A DNA stretch of 64,000 nt, taken from NCBI GenBank assembly GCA_020091685.1, contig CM034607.1, forward strand, positions 17,599,221 through 17,663,220, in the 5' to 3' direction. Made by a program: the position numbers and the translations under genes. Shown here piece after piece: positions 42,392-54,336 of this stretch; position 1 is the first letter of the stretch, and each line of letters starts with the position of its first letter. The notes under the pieces were generated by a model, which saw only the letters and a list, made by a program, of their open reading frames with translations, ran no database searches and was not told where the DNA came from. The DNA comes from Lutjanus erythropterus. Taxonomy: Eukaryota > Chordata > Actinopteri > Lutjaniformes > Lutjanidae.

Positions 42392-42872
42392 CACACACAC
42401 GCAGACACACACATACGTAAACTCACACATATACAAATTCACCCTCCCTCTCTCACTCTCACATGCACACACACACACGTCTTATTTGGCTACGCAGGCT
42501 TAGATGGGTACAAACACACATGTTTACACTTCGACAGTCACTTTAGAAAAGACAGTACGTGTTAAGATCATTCCTGCCTGTGAGAAAGTGGCGTGTTGTC
42601 TGTCCGTCTGTCCTGCGGCACAGAGACAGACAGGCAGGCAGACAGACAGACAGTGAAAAGACAGTCAGTGTGTGTGAAAGCCACTGTGAGGGACCAGCTG
42701 CCCCTCATTCAGCAGTGAACAGACTAAACACACGCATACACACACACGTCGACAGGCTAGTCAGTGTACACAAGAGTCTGCTGTGAAATACCAAGGTGAA
42801 GCACTCACACACACATACACACACACACACACACACTCACACACACAGGTGGCGGGTTTAGATGAGGTGCAG

Positions 42873-42908
<36 letters not shown>

Positions 42909-43148
42909 GCACACACACAACGCACATTCTCAGACTGGCGAGGGGGCAGGCCACGTACACACACAGGAGTGGAGAGGTGTGTTACCTGTCTGTGGAAGAG
43001 CGTGAGAACTGCTGGAGTAGGTAAACACACACTCAAACCACAGTACATTCCAACTTTAAACTCACCCCTCTTTTTTCTTTGCACACACACACAAAGACAC
43101 ACACACACACACACAGACACACACGCGCATTCACACACACCCAGACTA
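42392..43148. repeat. CA-rich microsatellite cluster
   Basis: At least six separate CA arrays, plus a CAGA array at 42620-42655, are packed in about 750 bp. The long His-Thr or Cys-Val frames across it are artefacts. Confidence 0.9.
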
Positions 43149-44199
43149 GTATAGTTTTGACTCCCATGCATTTTTGTTCTACAGTACTGAGTATAATAGA
43201 AGCTACTAGCCCAGTCGCACTGGTGTGGTTATTGTTACAATCTCTTAGATAGAAGCACAGCCCTCCTGTCTCCTCACATTCCCAGAACACCAAATCCTAA
43301 CCTCCTCCCCGTTGTCCCCTCCCCCGAGAAAAAGAGTCAACAGCAGGCCCAAGTTGACCCAAAATTGCTAATTCAAAGTCTGTTTCTTCTCATAACCAAA
43401 GCTTCAATGACAAATGTTGTGATTTTGACTGAATTAGCGCACATGGGAGCAACTTCCTGCATGGATTCACACTTAACATAGACATATAAAACATAGACGC
43501 CACACTGACCGCTTCAGCCTGTTGCAGTGATACGTCAATGCCACCGCAATTTTAGTCCGGTCAAGACTGGCTTGTGAACAAGTACATGTAAACGGGGGAG
43601 TGTCGGTTTTGTAATCAGAATGGTCAGTGTTGTGCATGAACATGCTAAAAAAAAGCTTAAAAAAAAAAAAAAGCGGCATGCATTGAACATGCTCATATTT
43701 TTGGTGAACGGTGATTTGCGATTAATGAGAGAACAGCACTCACATCATTAGCTGATTAAGAAAAAGTGACTGCAGCAGAGAGAGACAGAGTGTGTGTGAA
43801 AAGGGACCAAAGCGTTCATATGATATAAAAATTTTGGTTGCTCTGGCAGTTCAAGTGTTTGAATTACACTGCAGACTGGAGTCTCTGTTAACAGTGAGAA
43901 ACAGACAGATAGATGCACTCTTCTCTATCTCATCTCCCTCTTCATCTAATCGCTGTGGTGTAAAACTTTTTCAATTTGTTGTAAATGGTTGTTAATAACT
44001 ACATATAATTTATCCTGGCCATTTAAATACAAAAACAAAAACATGAATATCACACACCATTCAATATGACATCATTATATAGACTCCAGCATCACTGGTT
44101 AAAAGAGGTTCTATTTAAAATTAAATTAAAAAAAATGGAAGAAATTAATGTGAACTAGTCCAATTTAAGCTCTTTTTAAGTGTGAACTTACACAACACT

Positions 44200-45010
44200 G
44201 GGAATGGTAAAGTACCCGATGGAATTTAGCTGCTTCATTAATAGGGAAACCCTCGCTTTTACTGATATTTAACTTTTAGCCCGAATATGTCCCAAAGGTT
44301 GTCATGATTTGTAAGATATTTTCTCCACGATTCCCGGGGTCTGTGATATACAGAAACATGTCATCAGCATAAAGAGAGACTCGATGTTCCAGTTCAGCTC
44401 TTTAATACCAGTGAAGAGTAGGGAGGATGTGAGAGCAATGGAAAGAGGTTCTATAGATACAGTTCCTCTTGTTAGCAGGATTCTCAGTCAGTGAGAATTT
44501 GTCATAACACAAACAGCGGGGGAAGAGAATAAAAGTGAAATCCAAGAAATAAATTTAGACCCAAAACAAAATTTCCCCAGAACAGAAAACAAATAATCCC
44601 ACTCAACTTGATCAAAGGCTTTCTCCTCATCTAACGATATAATGATTTCAGCAGTTTGAGAGGTGCACAATATTTAAAAGCCTTCTAATATTAGACGATA
44701 ATTGCTGTCCTCTGACAAATCCTGTTTGATCTTTAGAAATTATATCTAGCAGGCAAAGATCCAAATGGCATGCCAAGACCTTGACTAGAAGCTTTACATC
44801 TGATTTAATAAACGTGTTGGTCTCCAGCTACTGCAATCTTTGGGGTTCTTGTCTGTCTTCGGCAAGCTTGATTCAAAGTTGGGGAAAGGAAGCCCTGCTT
44901 TGATGAATCATTAAACATGTCTGATAATTAAGGGGCAAGTAGGTGAGAAAACCTTTTTTAAAAGTCAACTGGAAATCTGTCTGGACATGGCACTTTGTTA
45001 TTTTGCATTA
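44200..45010 (-). mobile_element. LINE-1-type reverse transcriptase fragment
   Basis: A minus-strand frame at 44488-44670 has IISLDEEKAFDQVEWDYLFS then SKFISWISLLF, the fish L1 RT core that contains the first catalytic Asp. The catalytic YADD box is at 44371-44360 (LYADDMFLYI) in a different frame, and an upstream piece, NKMPCPDRFPVDF, resembles the PGPDGFP motif. 5' truncated and frame-broken; no 3' end identified. Confidence 0.8.
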
Positions 45011-45608
45011 ATTTAAGACAAGTGGCTATTTTGAATCAAAAAGTTTATCCAAATTCTTCTTATTAGAATCTAGCTGATATTTTTCTGGATAAAAACACAA
45101 TAACATTTATACAGTGACTCACTGAGGGGATTTATGATAAATGCGGAGTGGGAAAAAAGTTTTTCTTCTACCTTACTCCATATCATGAACCCTTGAGTAT
45201 AAAAGTGGCTTTTTCCAGAAAAACTACAGCTTTCCTGTTTACTTGCTTTTTTTTGTCAGGCCAATCTTGACTGAACCAAAATGGTGGCAATTCTGACGTA
45301 CAATCCAAAGACCAATGTGGCATCTACTTATATATGTCTATGTATTAAAGCCCCTCTCGCTTCCCAGAGGCCCCTCCCATCCCCTTAACAGAGAGCCAAT
45401 GGTGGAAGAAAAACAAAGTGAGGCATGCAAAAGAAGGTGTGTGTGTGTAGGGGGGGGGGATATTGGATGATGTGATGTGATTGGACACGTAGTTGTGCTT
45501 TTACACAAACAGACCAAACTCTAAACCAACCAGCAACTGATCCATAACTAATCAATAACATATTGAAACCACCTGATCTCGCTCGTATCACGAGTGATGA
45601 CTATCACA

Positions 45609-45643
45609 ATGATGATGATGATGACGATGATGATGATGAGGAT
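45609..45643. repeat. GAT microsatellite
   Basis: About eleven GAT units with one GAC. Confidence 0.9.
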
Positions 45644-46321
45644 AGGTTTGATATGTGTTTGAATGATATGATTTACAGTATATTTAAAGTCTGTATGGTG
45701 TGTATTTAAATGCACAGCAAGTTATATGTCTGCACCATTGACATATATAGAGATGGACATTGAAATGAAGCCAAAACATCTCGAGCAGTATTGGTCATAA
45801 ACCCCGCCCCCTCCATGTTAGCAAACAGGACATGGGCCAAACTAAAACATCAAAGTACTCACCAAATATTTTTTTTTCCCAAAGATGGTTTAGGTAGTTC
45901 TTATCACGCTGATGTATGTTCAAGTGTTCTGTGTTTTCTGATCACTTTGGTTTTAAATAGGTATTTGATGCTATAAAAACGGGGTTTCGGACTCAGGTTC
46001 CAAATGACTTAACCAGCGCAAGATGGCAGCACTCGTATCCAGGATATTTTGGCTTCAGTTGGAGGAAGTGGAGAAGCGTCGTCCATCTTTATTTATGTAA
46101 ATGGTCTGTACTTGTGTGTGTGTGTGTGTGTGTTTAAGTGTGTGCGTGAATGTGCGTGTGCATGTGGCTGACGAGAGCACAGCTCATCTAACGTGATGAC
46201 GGATGTGATGAATAAAAACTCTTCATGATCATGCAGATGGTTAGTGATGCCAGAAAGGATACGCTGATATTTACATATAAACTTTTTTTAAACTGCTAGA
46301 TACACATCCTCCTGTTTAAGA

Positions 46322-46378
46322 ATTATTATTATTATTATTATCATTATTATTATTATGGTATTATTATTATTATTATTC
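46322..46378. repeat. TTA microsatellite
   Basis: Interrupted TTA array of about 57 bases. Confidence 0.9.
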
Positions 46379-47338
46379 ACCATCCAGCCCAAAACATTGA
46401 TATATTATTGGTTATTATTACTATCCGTAACTAGTCTTTGTACAGCTTAGAGGAGCAGACGGACCAGCCTATGTTTCACAGCGACTCCTCTCGACGTTGG
46501 GAAACACGTCGAGAGTTGATCACCGTTTTCTGGTTGGCCGAGCACAGAGAGAGAGGTCAGAGCCACCATCAAGCAGATACGAGTCTGTGTGTATATGTGT
46601 GCGGGCGTGTAAGCGTGTTTATGTGGCTGTATGTGTGTGCGTATGCATCTTTGAGCACCAGAGGGATGGAAGGCACAAAAGAGACCTTTCCTCTCACCTT
46701 TTGACCCTGGGCTCTGTGCGGCCAACCAGACGCTCTGTGTGTTTTTGTGGGGGGGGCGGCGAGGGGCAGAGTCGAGGCCACCCCTCTCTTTTTCTTTTGT
46801 GTCTCGCTCCACTCGCTCTGCTCCACCCCTCTCCTCCTCTCCTCTTTCTTTTCAGCCTTTTCATTCGCTCCATACAAACAGAGGAGGAACTTTTTTGTGC
46901 TCGAAAACACAGGTTAAGAGCTTGTGTTTTGTTTTGTTGTTTGTTTGTTTTTTTTTTACAAAATAATCATATCATTACATACAGAACAAGAGAATCTGTA
47001 GAATATTAATAACAACATTTACTTTAAAAACATCTCGTGTGTATGTGTTATTTTTTCAGAATATATTTGGATTTTTTTGTTCTTTTTTCTTTTTTTTTCC
47101 TCTTTTTCATTTTCATTGAAAAGAAAAGTTCCAAAGTCCGCAGAGAGAAAGGCGCTCTCAAGTGTTTTGGAGACGAGAGGAGAGAGGGATGAGGAGAGGC
47201 GAGCAGATGAGGGGGAAGCGACGAAGAAAAAGAGGAGGACGAGGACAGGAGGGGGTTAGAGTATCTTTCTCTCTTCTCTCTCTCGTTTCTTCTCTCTCCC
47301 TCGGTGTGCGGTGCGTCTCTCTGGCACTCTGATGAGTG

Positions 47339-47505
47339 TTATGCGTAAAATTCCTCCTGCTTGTCTGGTTTCTGGTAGGTGACGGTGGCCTGTTTGGGCT
47401 CCTCCAGCGTGTAGCTGCCCTCGTCCTTCTTCTTCATCCTGTACACCAGCAACATCACCAGGAAGGCTGCGAACAAGGCGCCCACTACTCCTCCCACTAT
47501 CACCG
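47339..47505 (-). CDS. sdc3: sdc3 exon 5: transmembrane and cytoplasmic domains, stop
   Basis: Encodes [20 protein letters not shown], then [30 protein letters not shown] and EEFYA, with TAA at 47341-47339. The GGVVG sequence supplies the GxxxG dimerisation motif. It is nearly identical to mammalian SDC3. The acceptor is CTCTGCAG. Confidence 0.97.
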
Positions 47506-48029
47506 CTGCAGAGAGACAGAAAGACAGGGTGAATATCTTAAGCAACAGAACATTATCCCCCAAAACAGTCAGAAATACACATAAACAAACTATTAACAAA
47601 ACACAAGAGCCACTGTGACATCCTGCAGCAGACAACATCACAACAAACACAGAGCTTCAGACAGTCTGAAAGTTATGGAAGCCCGTTTCCTCCAGTAAAA
47701 AAAAAAAATCCCCATAGTAGAAGTCATAACTGTGAGATAAAAAGTCATAATGTGGTTATATCATGGTGGTTTTTAATGCAATGCTGCCTGAGGGGTCAAA
47801 GGTCACAGATCAATTATTATCCAGATATCTAAATCTTTTAATGATATTATGGATTGTAGATGCAGATGATGAAATCCTGAAGTTGTCATTGTACTCTGTT
47901 AGATGTCTATGTCTGTACATATGCTCTTCTTTTACGGGCAGAAATGGGCTTCCATAGAAAGCAGAGCAAAGCTACCACAGAATCACTATCAGTTAGCTGC
48001 TAAGTGAAGACTGATGAGCCTGAATGTGC

Positions 48030-48063
<34 letters not shown>

Positions 48064-51000
48064 ATCACTTTGTGCTAAACTGCAGCCCTGCAGCGCTACA
48101 TAGTAGTTCAGCCTGATGGGGTTGGTGTAACCAGTCCGCAGCAGCTGCACCTTCTCCTACACACATCACTAATGAACTCTTGCTGTGTGAGATAGATTAA
48201 TGTGTGGTCATCAAATGGAAAAGAAAAACTTTCCCTCATTAAACTAATTGGTATTGACGCCAACACAGAGCACAGTTTATTTTCCAAAAATTCTTGAGGA
48301 ACACTTTGTTTCCGTTCACTGAGTGGGAGGTGTTTACTTTGTTTATTCCATTACTGCCAATATCAGAGTGCATCGGCTGGGGTATTAAAAAAAAAAGTAA
48401 AACTTTTTACCAAGCACTGTCACAACAAAACTATTCACCACTCTTGACTTCTCACACCATTTCTTGTAATTAAATCTTATAAAAAAAAAAAATTAGTTAG
48501 ACTTTTACGTCAGATCATGCCAGTTTTGTGTTATACTGTGCATAAATGTGTACTTTTACCATACCTGATTTTACTGCGAAAGACAATTGTGATTTTGGAC
48601 TGAAGAAATATTAATTGAATCCTTTCAAGCGCAGCATTTGCAGCTTCTCATAAAAAAGACATGATGAACTACTTTTCCTTGAATTCATAATATCAGTTCT
48701 TTTTTTACTCACTAAGACGAAGATTTTTAGGCAATGTGGGTGCACCACATTGGTCCAGCTATTGGACTCACTATTTTTTTATCTAGCGTCACTAACAAAT
48801 CTAAAAGTTTCAATTCGTCAACACAAAAGTAATGACGTTGAAATGAGCCTCAGCTGTACAACTGTATGCTGAATATCTTGGAAATACTCTGTGTATATAC
48901 ACACAGATCCATTTACAGTATTCCTAATTTATCTCATTTATTCTTATTTTATTTTACTATATTTACCCTTGAGTTGCTACTTTTTCCCCTTGTGCTGCTG
49001 TGTCAAATTGAATTGCCAGTACAGGGGATCAACAGAGGTACAATTTATCTTATCTGTGCTTTGTGTTCAGCACTAGCTATATGCAAATATTAACATGGTA
49101 AACATGATTAACATTATATCTGCTAAACATCAGCATGTGGTTGTGTTTAGCCTTCTAATATTAGCATTTAGCTCAAAGTGCAGCCTCACAGAACTGTTAG
49201 GATGGCTGTAGACTCTTTGTCTTGTTAAAATATTAAAGCAACATCCACAGTACTGTAAAACCTTGTATAGATTTGGGGGTAAAACAGGTAAAATTGCAAT
49301 AAATTTTAAGGGAAAAACAATTTGAAGAAAAGACAACTGTAACTAAGTACTGCTCCTGTTTAATGGTGGCTGGCAACCAACGTATTAAGTGCATTACTGC
49401 CACCTTCTGCTCTGGAGTATGGACCAGAGATTAAATCCAACTCATTAATCCTGTCTCTCTACGTTAAATAAAGCTCTACTGTTCAACCCACTTGGCAGGT
49501 TCATTAAAGTTTTAATGCTGAGCTCCTGAACTCCTGCCTTCCTAAGTTCTTCCTTCATTTTCCTTTGTCTTTCTTGATCATACTTAGTACAATCTAAACA
49601 ATCTAAGCCTGATCGAAATTAATGTTGTTGTTTATTCATTAAAACTTAAAACAAAATTACAGAATTTCCAACTCTCAAAGTCTTTTAAATCAGTGTGAAA
49701 AGTCAAAGGAGAAATATGTAAAACTTGTTTGTACTAAATCATAAAATGGCCATGATATATGAAACTTATACTGCCAAATACTGGCTTCTTCGACAACAAC
49801 ACTACAGTCAGCATGTTCTCCTTTGAGATGTCCGTTCTGGTCTGGAACGTCTGTATTTGTTTACCTGTTTCACATTTATTTGCGTTAAAATTAATGCTGA
49901 ATGTTCGCCAAATACATAAATGTATGTTTATGAGTTGTAACTTATCATTAATAATCTTTTAGAAGGAGTTTATAATGGTTAAATTAGGCAAAATCGTAAT
50001 GGAGTCTGGCAGGCAGTAAGACCGGCAGTCACTGAACTCCAACTCGTGTATTTTCAGAACAGTGGGCTTTTGTTTCCGGGATAATGGGCTTAACTTTACA
50101 AAAACAGACAATTGACAGTTATATAGCACTCGAACTCACTTAATATATTGTCTATGGCTCTATGGCTAGATTAAAGTGACAACACCAGCACAGCTCTGCG
50201 TGTATGTGTGTGCTTGACTTGTACAGTTGTAACTTGGTTCTAGTCTAAAATCTGTTGCCTCCTGCTCTTTACCAATGACCAGGAAATCAGCGAAAACCAC
50301 CGCCAGCAGTCCACCAATCAGAACAGCTGAAGGAAAGACAGAGAGCCAGTCAGGTCAGGCAAGTTGGCTGCTCGCTCACTTTCTACAACAGCTCTTTGGG
50401 ATAAGGAGAGGGGGGGCACTTGAAAAGAAATTGGATTTGCCCAGAGGGAAAATGATGAGAAAAAGAGGGGAGAAAGGAGGGGTTGGACAACCCAAGAAAG
50501 AAGAGGATTGCTTGTTCTCAATGGGTCAAACGGGGCTAAGCAGCACATTCACTTATCGTGATGAATCTGCACTACGTGAACGCGAGTTACTGCCAGTTTA
50601 TCTTAGCAGCTCCCAGTAAGCAGGGAAAGAATACAGGAGGCAACGGGGAAGTGTCATCTGTTGATCTATGAGGTAACTATCAAGTGGTTTATGTGGCAGA
50701 AAGGCAGACAAGATCAGACACACAAGCAGTGAGACAAAGACAGGGACAAAAACATACAAAAAAACCCAAACATTATTAACATTAACATTACAGACAGATA
50801 CCAACCTATCAAGACCTCTTTTCTCTCCAGGATGTTCTTCTGTGGCAGCTGGGCAGCAGAGCTTCCTCCGTCCACCGTGTTGCCGATCAGATCGGGATCC
50901 ACCGGCATGATACCTCGACCAAGATCATTACGGCGATCATCACGGATCTCAAAATCTCCACTTGGCCCTGCAGCGCCCACGTCGTTGTTACCCTCCTGAG

Positions 51001-54000
51001 ACAGAGAGAAAAAAGTGAGTCTAATGACAGGAAATTTACATTCAATGTAATCACATTTGTTCCGCTGAAACTTATCCAAACCAATGCAAACAGAGAACTT
51101 TCCATGGCATCGTTGTTCCATGGAACCGCTGTTCGCTGTTGAAACAATGAGTCTCTGTATGTTCTGATTGGCGGAAAGTTGCATATTGTCCAACACATAT
51201 ACACACTTCATAAAATCTGGCAGCTTAATTACAATGTGGAAAACCAGACAAATCTAAATGCATCATGCTTTAATGCAGCTCTGCTGCAAATAAACAGAAG
51301 CACACCAATCAGAGAAATGGTTCTGGTCTGTAAATAATTAAGCTGTCAGTGTTAAAGAGGCAGTTAGGAGTGGGGTTGGATATCAGACCTCAATAGTTTA
51401 TTGGTGCAGACTAAAATGAGTCCATTAGTGCAGCACATTGAAAAACCCAGTATGTGAATCCTTATTCACTTAGTCTTTGATCAGATAGTTCCTGATTTAA
51501 ATCATCATTTTACCCAGTTAGACTCTATTTTATTTAGCCAAAGTTCATGTATGGCTGCTTGTGTTTATGCACCATTTAAAGAGTGCGGCTGGAAATATTC
51601 CTTATTTTGTATTGCCAACAAATCTCATAAAAATGACCAGAACCAACAATGAATTGATCGCTTAAGTACTGTCTATGTAGCCAAACCCTGATATAGCGCA
51701 TATTCTTCTGTGTCATCGAGCTCCAAAAACTAAGCCATATATGGCTGACAAAACGATTTCATAAACCTATTAAACTGAGATCAGCATCTGCAAGATTTAT
51801 GTCTTCACTGGGAATAAATGGACTTGGGGTTCAGTGACAGGGTAGGGAAGTCTGAAAGAATTACGTAGTCAAAGTATTCAGCTGGCCTCTGCATTGTTGG
51901 TTTTGGTCTTTTCATGGGATTTGTTGATAATACGCACAATATAGAATAACACCAGGCTCATCATTAAACATTTGAGAATTTTGGCCTCTTTTGTTAAGGG
52001 ATTTGTTTTGAAATATATACTGAGTTGCTTACTTTCTGGGAGTGAGATAAGATATCACTCCCATGTCTGTACATTAATGTTCAGTAGTTAGTTTTCTCCT
52101 ATTTTGTTCCTAACCTGAACAAAATCAACTAATCAGAGTCGGGAGGAGTTTCTAACACAGGTTGCTTGGACCGAGCAAACATGTTGGTATTTGACAACCT
52201 GTAAATCAGATTCAACAATGAACTATCTTTCTCTAGCTTAGCTAGCTAGCTAGCTAGCTTAACATAAAGACCGTAAACAAAGGGAAACAGCCAGCCTCGT
52301 ACTGACCACATGCTTCACTTTGTTTCTGAGAGTGAGATAAGACAATTGATACTACTCCTATTTCTATATGTTAAGTACAGAGCTGGAGACTGGATGCGAT
52401 TAGCCTAGCTTAGCATAAAGACTGTGAACAAAGGGAAACAGCTAGCCCAGTACTGACCATATACTTCACTTTCTTTCTGAGAATGAGATAAGGTGATTGC
52501 TACTACTCCCCTGTTTATACGTTAAATACAGAGCTGGAGACCATGATTAGCTTAGCTTAGCATAAAGTCTGTGAACAAAGGGAAGCAGCTAGCCTGGATC
52601 TGCCCAAACTTCAAAAATACACTTAACTGCATCTCTAAAGCTCACCAGTTACGATGCTGTATGTTGTTGTTTGTGCATAAACAGTCATATAAAAACAACA
52701 GTTTGTGGTTTTGAGGGGGAGTTATGTGCTACAAATAATTCTTGGCAAACAAAGCTCGGTGAAGTGACTTTCCAGAATCTTGTCATCACTGTGACTTCGC
52801 CAGGCAAGTTGCTTGGGTGAATGTGTAACTGTTGTTCATCAGGAAAGTTACACCATGTAACTCCCTCTAAAAAATGGACATTTTTCCATGGGAGGATGTT
52901 ATTATTATCACTTCCCACTCCTTGCTGTGTTGAGTTTCTTCTTTTCCTGTGGGGGTGATGAGGTCAGATGTGGACAACAAATATAAACGCTATATAAAAA
53001 TAATAATGTGCGTTTGCTGACTGAACTTACTGGTGAAGTTGTGGGCTGCTGTGGGCGGGTCGTTCTCTCCCTTGGCACCGCCTGAGTGGCTGTCGTCATG
53101 GGAACCCTGGGCCTGAATGGCACCCTGGTCTTGACAGTGGTGGTGGCAGGAGTAGTAGTGGTGGGCGCAGCTGTGGTGGGCTCAGGGGTGGTCTCTGCTG
53201 TGGTGGTGGGCGTGTCTTCTTCTGTGGTGGTCTCCATGTCGAAGCCTGGGAAATACGACGTAGGCTCAGGTGACAGGTACACGTCCTCTTCTTCTTCAGT
53301 GGTGCTCAGGTCATCCGAGCCAGCAGAGGGTGCTGCACTCTCTGCAGTGCTGATTGCTGGGTTGGTGGTCACCACAGGGACGGCAGCAGGGGATCGTGGA
53401 GCGGCAGTGGTCTGGGCGGCAGCAGCAGCCCTGATTCGCTCCAGCTCTCTCTCTCTCTCCAGCTCACGCTCTCTCTGTCTCTCTCTCTCTTTCTCTCGCT
53501 CTCTTTCTCGTTCCCTCTCTCGCTCACGCTCTCTCTCCCTCTCCCGCTCTCTCTCCATCTCCCTCACCCGCTCCCTCTCTCGTTCTCTCTCTCTCTCCCT
53601 CTCCAGCTGTTTCTCCCTCTCCCTCTCTCTCTCCAGTTCCTTCTGCCTCTCTTGCTCTCTCTCCCTCTCTCTCTCTTCCTCCCTCTCTCTCTCCTTCTCC
53701 AGCTCTCTGTCCCTCTCCCAGAAAACGCCGCTCTCTCCATCGGCCTCGGTGGGCAGCGGGGTGGCGATGGGGTCCTCTGGGTTAGGGCTCGGCTCAGCCG
53801 CAGGTGAGGCGGATGGGGCGGGGCTGGTGGCCTGCGTGGTGGAGAGGAGGAGGGGCTCTTCTGTGGTGAAGGATGCACCTGCCGATGTCGGCCTCATTCT
53901 GATCTCAGGAACTGGAGATGAGAGAAAAGAGGAGAGTTTTAAATATAAAACTTAATTAAAGTGTAACTGCACTCCAGATCTGAGCCTGACTCCACCCACT

Positions 54001-54266
54001 GCATAATTATGAAAAATAATAAAAACTGGCAAGGTATTAAGGAGGGTGGCAGGCTGGGGACACACATGACTACCATTGTAGGAGGTGTGGCCTCATGGCT
54101 ACATATGACACATCAGACCAGAGATACAGACTGAACACTGCTAATGAAGTGCTGCAGGAATGATACTTAGCCCAGAAATGAGTTAGCATGTGAGCACTTC
54201 CAGTTCCCTTGTCTTGAAGTCAGTGTTTTATTTTTTTTATTTTTTGCCCGAAATAAGGCCTGTGGC

Positions 54267-54336
<70 letters not shown>

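Larger units (their letters stand above)
42226..47338 (-). other. sdc3: probable long 3' UTR or downstream region of sdc3
   Basis: No other gene lies between the sdc3 stop and nobox. Mammalian SDC3 has a 3' UTR of several kilobases. AATAAA signals on the minus strand lie at 46093-46088 and 42231-42226, so transcripts of about 1.2 or 5 kb of 3' UTR are possible. The region contains a CA-rich kilobase, a LINE-1 fragment and AT-rich DNA. The 3' end cannot be set from sequence alone. Confidence 0.35.

Noticed and set aside
42761-43171. 136- and 123-codon frames in the CA-rich region
   Set aside because: Pure microsatellite translation on both strands, no coding character.
35447-47338. Search for laptm5 exons between nobox and sdc3
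   Set aside because: No frame with the four-pass membrane pattern or conserved LAPTM5 strings was seen by eye; weak exons could still be missed.
53086-53955. 289-codon plus-strand frame, Ser/Leu-rich
   Set aside because: It is the antisense of the sdc3 Arg-Glu exon; the CT repeat reads Ser-Leu in this register. No start, splice or domain support.
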